From Candidatus Woesearchaeota archaeon (GTDB lineage Archaea; Nanobdellota; Nanobdellia; Woesearchaeales; GW2011-AR4): DNA of 7,126 nt. The notes beneath the pieces were generated by a model that was not told where the DNA came from, searched no databases, and saw only the letters and a program-made list of their open reading frames with translations. Below, piece by piece: positions 1 through 4,559 of this stretch; the first letter of the stretch is position 1, and every line of letters begins with the position of its first letter. The position numbers and the translations under genes were made by a program. Where the stretch lies: the NCBI GenBank assembly GCA_016784195.1, contig JADHVE010000057.1, forward strand, positions 1 to 7,126, written 5' to 3'.

Positions 1-91
1 AGAAAGCTGAAAGATACTCTATACCTACATTTTCCGTCCCATAATGATAAAAAAGTACTTTGATGTTTATCACCCATTTAAACTAGTATCG

Positions 92-107
92 ATTGAATTA
101 ATTCAAT
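92..107. repeat. 16-bp perfect palindrome
   Basis: ATTGAATTAATTCAAT reads identically on both strands. It could be a regulator-binding site or debris of an IS end. It lies 15 nt upstream of a minus-strand ATG at 77, but no gene there can be confirmed, so no role is assigned. Confidence 0.5.
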
Positions 108-126
108 AACTTAACTAAACTTAGGT

Positions 127-148
127 ATTTTTATTTATAAATAAAAAT
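127..148. repeat. 22-bp perfect AT palindrome
   Basis: Positions 127-148 form a perfect 22-bp palindrome made only of A and T, centred on TTTATAAA. As it contains a TATA-like core it overlaps the probable promoter of the transposase remnant. Perfect 22-bp symmetry is more than a chance TATA box needs, so a second role (operator, IS end or bidirectional promoter) is possible. Confidence 0.55.
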
Positions 149-180
149 GTAAGGAATGTTGTTCATTTGTAGTTAGGGGG
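134..180 (+). promoter_or_regulatory. Probable TATA box and strong Shine-Dalgarno of the decayed transposase
   Basis: TTTATAAA at 134-141 would place an archaeal transcription start near 164, leaving a leader of about 23 nt. AGGGGG at 175-180 lies six bases before the ATG at 187, a good ribosome-binding site. This intact signal in front of a broken frame supports 187 as the original start of the transposase gene. Confidence 0.45.
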
Positions 181-186
181 TAACAA

Positions 187-514
187 ATGAAACAATTCTT
201 CCCAGATTAAAAGAAGTCAACAAATACTTAAACTTTTTGAAAAAGAGCTTTACAAAACCTCAATTTAGCCACTTTAAAGTACATTGGCGGTTTTATTGTA
301 CTCAATAATAAAACTATAAAGAGCATAAATGATTCAGCTAAGTTTAAAAAAGATTAAAGCAATCTTAACAGGTTTTTAACACAAGCTGAATGGGATGAAG
401 ATAAACTACAAGAACGCTATGTAAAGAAGGTAAAACATATTACGCATAGAACACAAACAAGAAAGGAGAAAAATGGCTAAACTTTTGATTTTAAATAAAA
501 ACGCAAAAGTCTAG
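187..514 (+). pseudogene. Decayed N-terminal part of an IS701-like DDE transposase
   Basis: Conceptual reading across frames gives a recognisable transposase N-terminus. Frame 1 starts at ATG 187 (MKQFF). A shift near 201 continues as PRLKEVNKYLNFLKK and then KPQFSHFK. A second shift near 284 gives GGFIVLNNKTIKSIND. An in-frame TAA at 355-357 stands where relatives carry Gln (D-Q-S-x-LNRFL), consistent with CAA to TAA. The next residues are SNLNRFLTQAEWDEDKL. A last shift near 473 yields AKLLIL, then NKNAKV where family members have the first catalytic Asp (LLILDDT). The 'KT..I', 'LNRFLT..W' and 'LLIL' blocks are typical of IS701/IS4-type transposases. The catalytic core is absent, and reading stops about 30 nt before the neighbouring IS200-type element. 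The gene is certainly dead; the exact IS family is inferred from remembered motifs. Confidence 0.6.
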
Positions 515-540
515 TTACTTTAGTATTTAATATCATTCTA

Positions 541-601
541 TAGAGCAAGGATACTACACACATTTGTGTGTAGGGGAATTGCGTAACCCGAACCTTGCTT
601 T
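541..601 (+). repeat. Left-end multi-hairpin (three-way junction) of the IS200-type element
   Basis: AGCAAGG at 544-550 pairs with CCTTGCT at 593-599, extendable by a G-T and an A-T pair. Inside it, CTACACACA at 554-562 pairs with TGTGTGTAG at 565-573, a 9-bp stem with a very tight loop. GGG at 574-576 can pair with CCC at 587-589. Together they fold as an outer stem with two inner arms. The position fits the left-end hairpin recognised by TnpA; a transcribed structured RNA is the alternative. Confidence 0.5.
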
Positions 602-634
602 CCTCCGTAAGTTTTTTCTACCATTTTAGATTAT

Positions 635-673
635 AATTGGGTGTGCAACGAAAATTGGCGCACGCACCCAATT
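635..673 (+). repeat. Hairpin in the tnpA 5' region
   Basis: AATTGGGTG at 635-643 pairs perfectly with CACCCAATT at 665-673. The stem continues with TGC 644-646 against GCA 660-662 after a two-base bulge. The position upstream of tnpA suggests a role in limiting read-through or translation, as leader stem-loops do in IS200; that role is inference. Confidence 0.5.
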
Positions 674-703
674 TCTACATTCAAATTAGCGTGAGCTATA
701 AAA

Positions 704-730
704 ATTTTCGTGCGCGGAGGCACGAAAAAT
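704..730 (+). promoter_or_regulatory. Hairpin carrying the tnpA Shine-Dalgarno
   Basis: TTTTCGTGC (705-713) pairs with GCACGAAAA (720-728), a 9-bp stem ending directly at the tnpA ATG (729). The ribosome-binding site GGAGG (716-720) lies in the loop and first stem base. CCTCCG at 602-607 is complementary to CGGAGG at 715-720, so a longer-range pairing could also hide the site. IS200 tnpA expression is known to be held down by leader structure; this arrangement is consistent with that. Confidence 0.55.
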
Positions 731-1210
731 GGAATTTGTGAAAGTTGAGTTAAGACATGACAACCATAAGGTTGGCATAAATTATTGGCATCTTGAGTGG
801 GTAACAAAATATCGTTACCAAATGTTTTCAAAGTTTAAATACCAAAAACTTTGCGAAGCATGTATTCGCAAAGCAGCTAAGCGACATAACATTACAATCC
901 ATATTATTTCTGTTATGTCTGAGCATGTCCATATTTTAGTTACACTGCCTAAAAACATGACTGATTCAAAAGCCTTGCAGGTTTTGAAAGGCTTTTCTGC
1001 TTATGCGTTTTTTCGTAATCATCCTAAAGCAAGATTACGATACAAAGGAATCTTTCAGATTTCTTGTTCCAAAAATTTCTTTGAAATTTTTGTTATCCTA
1101 ATGGGCATCTTTGGGGGCGAGGTGGTCGTGCTGTAACAGTCGGCTACAACCAGTTTTCTGATACTGAACGGTATATCTTAAATCAGGTACAGCATCATGC
1201 TGTTGCCTGA
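729..1210 (+). pseudogene. tnpA: IS200-type TnpA (Y1 HUH transposase), frame broken by a 53-nt insertion
   Basis: TnpA cuts and rejoins single-stranded IS ends through a phosphotyrosine intermediate. The first frame (729-1043) encodes 105 residues, including the HUH metal site as EHVHILV (His66, His68) and ending FFRNHPKARLRY. The C-terminal part continues in another frame from about 1094: YPNGHLWGRGG, then VTVGYNQFSDTERYILNQ, ending at TGA 1208-1210. The Y-x-x-x-Q pattern in RYILNQ fits the catalytic Tyr helix. As sequenced, translation runs out of frame to a stop at 1134-1136 and loses the Tyr. Deleting 53 nt at 1043-1095 restores a 142-codon frame, the usual size of this family. Start chosen from GGAGG at 716-720. 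Inactive unless the break is a sequencing error, which is unlikely for a 53-nt structured segment. Confidence 0.8.
1043..1095. repeat. 53-nt hairpin-rich insertion in tnpA, possible TA duplication
   Basis: The segment separates the conserved R-Y-P-N-G-H-L-W block of TnpA, whose two halves lie on either side in different frames. It contains two stem-loops: GGAATCT/AGATTTC (1047-1063, 3-nt loop, one G-T pair) and a perfect 10-bp CAAAAATTTC/GAAATTTTTG (1070-1092, 3-nt loop). TA occurs at 1041-1042 and again at 1094-1095, which would fit insertion of a 51-nt sequence at TA with duplication of TA. Terminal inverted repeats are not evident, so calling it a MITE is tentative. Confidence 0.5.
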
Positions 1211-1211
1211 G

Positions 1212-1240
1212 CACAGGAAACCTGTGACTTTAGTCACAGG
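1212..1240 (+). repeat. Right-end hairpin of the IS200-type element, with an alternative fold
   Basis: CCTGTGAC (1221-1228) pairs perfectly with GTCACAGG (1233-1240) around the loop TTTA. An extra upstream copy, CACAGG at 1212-1217, can instead pair with CCTGTG at 1221-1226 around AAA. The hairpin begins only 10 nt after the tnpA stop, the usual place of the right-end TnpA recognition stem. Confidence 0.65.
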
Positions 1241-1345
1241 AGGAGGTCATTTTTATTTTAAATTTTAATTATTGACTTAAAATAAGAACACATTTAAAAA
1301 TATTGCTAAAAAATCTTATAGCTTAAGAATTAATGATTTGTTTAG

Positions 1346-1367
1346 AATAAAATATCAGAACAAAAAA
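1346..1367 (-). terminator. T-rich terminator after the double zinc-ribbon gene
   Basis: On the minus strand the TGA at 1368-1370 is followed immediately by TTTTTTG and then further T-rich sequence, with no stem needed. Such tracts end transcription in archaea. Confidence 0.45.
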
Positions 1368-1796
1368 TCACTTCATCTTTTTAGTGATATCCACATCTTT
1401 CCTGCATTTACCACACTGAAACCTAAGAACTTCAACTGATTTTTTTTTGCCGGATTCTTCATTTAGCTTTTGCACTTTCTTTCGGATGAACGGAATCTGC
1501 GTTTCACCTTCATTCTTGCAATGCGGACAAGTATATATAATGTTGACAGTCAATCCGTGTTCATACTCTTCTTTTTCAACAGTATAGCTGCATTCCGGAC
1601 AAACATATTCTTTTGCCCTGATTTTTGGTTTGCCTGTTTTCTCATCTTTTGGCTTACCCATCAGCCCTTTATTACATTTAGGGCATTCCTTCTTTAGTGC
1701 CCATGCTTTTGCCTCTCCTTCCTCACCTATACCTCTAAAAGTATAATAAATGCATTCTTTTGTGCTCTCAGGTTCCTTTAAAGAAATTCTATTCAC
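1368..1796 (-). CDS. Protein with two zinc ribbons, unknown function
   Basis: The 142-residue protein has four CxxC knuckles: Cys38/41, Cys66/69, Cys90/93 and Cys128/131. They pair naturally into two zinc ribbons (38-69 and 90-131) joined by a short strand-rich segment around residues 80-88, with a basic loop in each. Such folds usually bind nucleic acid or partner proteins; no enzyme motif is visible and I do not recognise the specific family. No signal peptide or membrane segment is present, so it should be cytoplasmic. The start is GTG at 1796, because an in-frame stop lies just upstream and the first internal Met (residue 46) would remove the first knuckle. A weak TATA-like ATAAAT lies about 26 nt upstream, which would make the mRNA leaderless. 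It is transcribed alone, 87 nt downstream of the lipoprotein gene on the same strand. Confidence 0.75.
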   Translation of the reverse strand: MNRISLKEPESTKECIYYTFRGIGEEGEAKAWALKKECPKCNKGLMGKPKDEKTGKPKIRAKEYVCPECSYTVEKEEYEHGLTVNIIYTCPHCKNEGETQIPFIRKKVQKLNEESGKKKSVEVLRFQCGKCRKDVDITKKMK

Positions 1797-1883
1797 CTTT
1801 TTTTGTTTTTAATTATTTGATTTATCCTGGTATCTTTGATTCTCATTGGATTTTTTATTATTATCTATTTTAATGATACTTTT

Positions 1884-2492
1884 TTATTTATATTCGTCTT
1901 TCATCTCCAAAGTTTTTAAGTCATACTTATGGCCGCAGAAATGCTCTATCACTCCTCTGTCTTTTCCTGCCTCCAGCTCTACCTCGTAATAATAAAGGTT
2001 TGAAAAAACAACATCTCTCTGAGTTATATTTATCGATGCTGCTTCTTTAGGATATTTATCAATAAATTCCTGCAAAATTTCCAAAGTCTCGTAGCCTTTC
2101 TGTGCAGAGATATTTCTCAGGATAGATGAGTTGACAATTACAGGCAAGGATTTACACCCAAAACCCTCCCTGGTGCTTGCCTTTACCCCTTGCTCCCAGG
2201 CCTTTAAATGGATTATGTTTGCTTCTAAGCTTTTCATATTATAATCTGAAAATAGCTTAAAAGATTCAGGAGCATTAACACTCATTTCAATAACCTCTTT
2301 TAGCTCATTACGCATTAAAACAGCATTCTCAATTGTTCCTGGCATAGTCTTTAAATCAACGCTGTATTTCTTACTTATTTTATCTACTTGATTTATCCCC
2401 CCATTAAAAGAAATGATTTCAGTGCTGCAGCCTACTACCAGCAATAAAACAAGCAATGTTAAACAATAGTTTATTTTTGTTCTGTTTTTCAT
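1884..2492 (-). CDS. Putative lipoprotein, unknown function
   Basis: This 202-residue protein begins with a basic N-terminus, a hydrophobic stretch (11-20) and a lipobox LLVVGC, so Cys22 is the likely lipidated first residue of the mature protein, anchored outside the cell. The remainder is mostly helical with no motif I recognise. Two further cysteines (113 and 186, the latter in HFCGHKY) could form a disulfide. Three N-glycosylation sequons (N121, N127, N155) fit an exported archaeal protein. Its ATG lies one base after the TAA of the aminotransferase gene, so the two are almost certainly co-transcribed and translationally coupled; only a weak purine-rich stretch precedes the start. The operon hints at a shared task at the cell surface, but nothing in the sequence states which. 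Confidence 0.75.
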   Translation of the reverse strand: MKNRTKINYCLTLLVLLLVVGCSTEIISFNGGINQVDKISKKYSVDLKTMPGTIENAVLMRNELKEVIEMSVNAPESFKLFSDYNMKSLEANIIHLKAWEQGVKASTREGFGCKSLPVIVNSSILRNISAQKGYETLEILQEFIDKYPKEAASINITQRDVVFSNLYYYEVELEAGKDRGVIEHFCGHKYDLKTLEMKDEYK

Positions 2493-2493
2493 T

Positions 2494-3375
2494 TTATTCT
2501 TCTCTTTTAATTTCTATACTGACTGCTTTTTCATTAACTCTTATATATCTCGGGCAGATAGTATATTGATGTTTGTTTTTTACGCAATAATCGATTATTT
2601 TGTTTTTCTCTTTCTCATCAGCAAACTTGACAATCACATTAATGCCCTTCTTACTTTCATGTAGGATTTTATACCCCTTTAAATCTTTTTTTATTTTTTT
2701 GTTTATTTTCTCAAACAGCCTGTATCTTTTCCCAGTATTTTTTAGTTTTTCATATAATAATGGAAGATATTTCTCTTCAAAACCCTCAGTATTAAAGATT
2801 TCCTTGGATTTATTAAAATAGTCTTTTTCCTTAGCAGACAAAAAGCCCCCATAGCCTGCATTAACTGGCTTCCACTTGCCAAAACTCCCAACAATGATAT
2901 CTGCATAATCCCCCTCACATAAATCAGAGCCAATACTTCCTGTAGCATCCATTATAACCATGCAATTGTTCTTTTTGCAGATTTCATAAATTTCCTTCAT
3001 CGGCTGCTCAGCAAAATATCCAGCAGGGTTTGCATAAATTAAGCAATTAGCACCTGTAAAAAACCCGCTGGGTTTTTTGGCATTCTCAGAAATTTTCTTT
3101 GAAGATTTCTGGCATTTTATTTTATTTCTTAAATCTTCTATTTCAATAACTCCATAATCTGTTTTAATTTCAACTGCTTCCATCTCCAGCATTTTAGGGT
3201 ATTTAAGATAAGTAAACCAGCCACCCTGATCTGGGACTAAAACTGCCTTCTTATCTGAACTAAGCTTTCTTGCGCAGTGCAAGGCAGCAAAAATAGCAGT
3301 ATTTCCTCTGGAGGTTAATTCTATATAGTCATGTTTTGTATACTCCTTCAATAACCTATACACCTTCTCTTTCAT
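2494..3375 (-). CDS. Short DegT/DnrJ-like PLP-dependent aminotransferase
   Basis: At 293 residues this is clearly shorter than the usual 360-400 of the DegT/DnrJ/EryC1/StrS family, but the fold-type I landmarks are there. A cofactor-phosphate segment SRGNTAIFAALH lies at 22-33, the PLP-ring Asp at D143 in IMDATGSIGSD, and the Schiff-base region at GSFGKWKPVNAGYGG (163-177). Aligned by eye to the family pattern SFxxTKxxxxGxGG, the catalytic Lys is K169 (K167 is the alternative). Family members usually transaminate nucleotide-linked keto-sugars; cysteine desulfurase-like or other class V activity cannot be excluded. The C-terminal small domain is abbreviated and Lys-rich. ATG at 3375 is chosen because a TATA box lies 26 nt upstream, implying a leaderless transcript. 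It is the first gene of an operon with the lipoprotein and divergent from a methyltransferase. Confidence 0.75.
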   Translation of the reverse strand: MKEKVYRLLKEYTKHDYIELTSRGNTAIFAALHCARKLSSDKKAVLVPDQGGWFTYLKYPKMLEMEAVEIKTDYGVIEIEDLRNKIKCQKSSKKISENAKKPSGFFTGANCLIYANPAGYFAEQPMKEIYEICKKNNCMVIMDATGSIGSDLCEGDYADIIVGSFGKWKPVNAGYGGFLSAKEKDYFNKSKEIFNTEGFEEKYLPLLYEKLKNTGKRYRLFEKINKKIKKDLKGYKILHESKKGINVIVKFADEKEKNKIIDYCVKNKHQYTICPRYIRVNEKAVSIEIKREE

Positions 3376-3390
3376 AAAAATTGAAAAAAC

Positions 3391-3406
3391 CTTTAAATAT
3401 ATAAAG
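3391..3406. promoter_or_regulatory. Bidirectional TATA element for two divergent leaderless genes
   Basis: CTTTAAATATATAAAG is nearly its own reverse complement. On the plus strand TTTAAATA (3392-3399) has its centre 26 nt before the ATG at 3422. On the minus strand TTTATATA (3405-3398) has its centre 26 nt before the ATG whose first base is 3375. Archaeal transcription starts about 26 nt from the TATA centre, so both mRNAs should begin at or beside their start codons. Neither gene has a Shine-Dalgarno, in agreement. Confidence 0.7.
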
Positions 3407-3421
3407 ATTTACTAAATCTGG

Positions 3422-3925
3422 ATGGAAGATTATTACAGCCAAATTTCAAAAAGTTATAACGAACTTCATAAGGAGGAGCAGCTGAAAAAACTAGCAGTAA
3501 TAAAAAAAAATATAGAAATAAAAAACTCTGATCTGCTGTTGGATGTAGGCTGTGGCACAGGAATCTCTTCTCAGTTTAACTGCAAAGTTATTGGTATAGA
3601 CCCGTCTATAGGATTACTACGATTAAATAAAAAAAGAAATAAAATTCTGGCTAAAGCAGAAAATCTTCCATTCAAAAATAATGCTTTTGATATAGTTGTT
3701 TCAGTAACAGCTTTGCATAATTTTGATAATATTGAAAAAGCATTAAAAGAAATAAAAAGAGTAGGAAAAAATAAGTTTGTTTTTTCGGTTTTAAAGAAAA
3801 GTAAAAGAATAAGTCGGATAAAAACTCAAATAAAAAAAAATTTCAAAATAAAAAAAATGATTGAAAAAGAGGAAGATATCTTATTTTTTTTAAGAAACAA
3901 AAATTATATAAACAATTATGATTAA
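3422..3925 (+). CDS. Class I SAM-dependent methyltransferase
   Basis: The 167-residue protein has the Rossmann-type methyltransferase motifs in order: SAM-binding motif I LLLDVGCGTG (38-47), the acidic residue ending strand 2 in VIGIDPS (D60), KAENLPF (78-84) matching motif III, and motif IV DIVVSVTALHNF (90-101). It then has the KALKEIKRVGK helix (106-116) and a strand. It fits the Methyltransf_11/UbiE-like group, which transfers a methyl group from SAM to small molecules, RNA or protein; the substrate cannot be read from the sequence. The Lys-rich C-terminal end could suit a nucleic-acid or ribosomal substrate, which is only inference. Length is on the short side but the fold is complete. 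It starts at ATG 3422, leaderless by TATA spacing, and is followed 9 nt later by a coiled-coil gene. Confidence 0.8.
   Translation: MEDYYSQISKSYNELHKEEQLKKLAVIKKNIEIKNSDLLLDVGCGTGISSQFNCKVIGIDPSIGLLRLNKKRNKILAKAENLPFKNNAFDIVVSVTALHNFDNIEKALKEIKRVGKNKFVFSVLKKSKRISRIKTQIKKNFKIKKMIEKEEDILFFLRNKNYINNYD
3904..3911 (+). promoter_or_regulatory. TATA box of the coiled-coil gene inside the methyltransferase 3' end
   Basis: TTATATAA is centred about 27 nt before the ATG at 3935 and lies in the last codons of the methyltransferase. This would allow an independent leaderless transcript in addition to read-through. Confidence 0.45.
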
Positions 3926-3934
3926 GAAAATAAA

Positions 3935-4477
3935 ATGGAAAGTGAAAAAGTAAAAGAGCTCGCAGAAACACTAAAAAACCAGGGCTTAGCTGCTTCTATG
4001 TATGAAGCTGTGGAAAAAGCAAAGCTGATTATAGGTGACGAAGAAAAAATTGAAAAAACAGAAGAGCAAAAGGAAAAGCTAAATCAGGAGCAGCAAAAAA
4101 AAGTTGAAGAGCAAAAATATGAAAAAAAAGGTTTTTTTGAAAAAATAAAAGATAAAACAATGCATAATCATCCTAAAGATGCAGAAAGATTTCAGCAGCC
4201 TGACTACAATATCTCAAGGGAAGAAATAACGGTAAATGAGTTAATGAAGGATTTGGGAGTAAATCCTGATGAAGTAAAAGAGATTGAAAAAGAAAGAGTT
4301 GAAGAAAAGGCAAAAATCCTGAAAGAAGAGATCAGAGACCAGGAGATGAAAGAAGAGCAAAATATCCTCAATTCTCCGGGTTCAAAAGATAATGATTCTG
4401 AAGAGAAAGTCAGAGAGTTAAAAGAAAAAATCAGGTCTATAAAAGAAGAAGCTGAAGCATTAGAAGAAGAAAGATAA
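3935..4477 (+). CDS. Highly charged coiled-coil protein, unknown function
   Basis: This 180-residue protein is mostly Glu/Lys. A short N-terminal helical unit (3-33, VKELAETLKNQGLAAS then YEAVEKAKLII) resembles a small helical-bundle motif I believe recurs in DPANN proteins. It is followed by a charged helix (35-65), a linker with aromatic and His/Pro residues (KGFFEKIKDKTMHNHP, 65-80), a second small unit ELMKDLGVNPDEV (102-114) and two more predicted coiled-coil helices (115-142 and 155-180). There is no signal peptide, membrane segment or catalytic motif, so it is probably a cytoplasmic structural or adaptor protein. The gene follows the methyltransferase by 9 nt, possibly as an operon, but has its own TATA box. 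No specific function can be given. Confidence 0.75.
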   Translation: MESEKVKELAETLKNQGLAASMYEAVEKAKLIIGDEEKIEKTEEQKEKLNQEQQKKVEEQKYEKKGFFEKIKDKTMHNHPKDAERFQQPDYNISREEITVNELMKDLGVNPDEVKEIEKERVEEKAKILKEEIRDQEMKEEQNILNSPGSKDNDSEEKVRELKEKIRSIKEEAEALEEER

Positions 4478-4515
4478 AGTATGTACTAGGATATATCTGT
4501 TACAATACAATAATG

Positions 4516-4523
4516 TTTATATA
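4516..4523 (+). promoter_or_regulatory. TATA box of the surface-protein gene
   Basis: A consensus TTTATATA gives a predicted start near 4546 and a leader of about 14 nt before the ATG at 4560. The leader holds GAGAG (about 4549-4553), a possible weak ribosome-binding site. Unlike its neighbours, this gene is therefore not predicted to be leaderless. Confidence 0.6.
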
Positions 4524-4559
4524 AATAATACTACTCTATAATAACAATTGAGAGATTAA

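Larger units (their letters stand above)
1..186. other. Left edge without a convincing gene; AT-rich, two perfect palindromes
   Basis: No complete gene is visible. On the plus strand one frame is open from the window edge to a TGA at 61-63 (20 codons). On the minus strand a frame starting with ATG at 75-77 is open to the edge (about 25 codons). Either could be the end or start of a truncated gene, but neither peptide is recognisable and both are too short to judge. The rest holds two palindromes and the apparent promoter of the decayed transposase that follows. Confidence 0.4.
541..1250 (+). mobile_element. IS200/IS605-family element with a single disrupted tnpA
   Basis: Boundaries are approximate. 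The element holds one HUH-type Y1 transposase gene and no TnpB/IscB-like gene, so it is of the IS200 single-gene type. It has no terminal inverted repeats but has subterminal hairpins on both sides, as this family does: a structured block at 541-601 on the left and an 8-bp stem at 1221-1240 on the right, with a presumed right cleavage site about 10 nt beyond, near 1250. These elements move as single-stranded DNA, with TnpA recognising the end hairpins. Because tnpA is broken, this copy could move only with TnpA supplied from elsewhere. It sits just after the end of an older transposase remnant. Exact ends need an unoccupied site or a second copy for comparison. Confidence 0.65.

Noticed and set aside
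473..514. Tiny 13-codon reading frame with a Shine-Dalgarno-like AAAGGAG
   Set aside because: The peptide AKLLIL... continues the decayed transposase in a shifted frame, so it is better explained as part of that pseudogene.
631..831. Minus-strand open frame of 66 codons over the tnpA start
   Set aside because: It overlaps the tnpA hairpins and coding frame in antisense, has no recognisable motif and no promoter; a shadow of tnpA.
541..1250. IS605-type element with a TnpB/omega-RNA system
   Set aside because: No TnpB-like RuvC or zinc-finger frame lies beside tnpA; the space after the right-end hairpin is short AT-rich spacer followed by an unrelated minus-strand gene.
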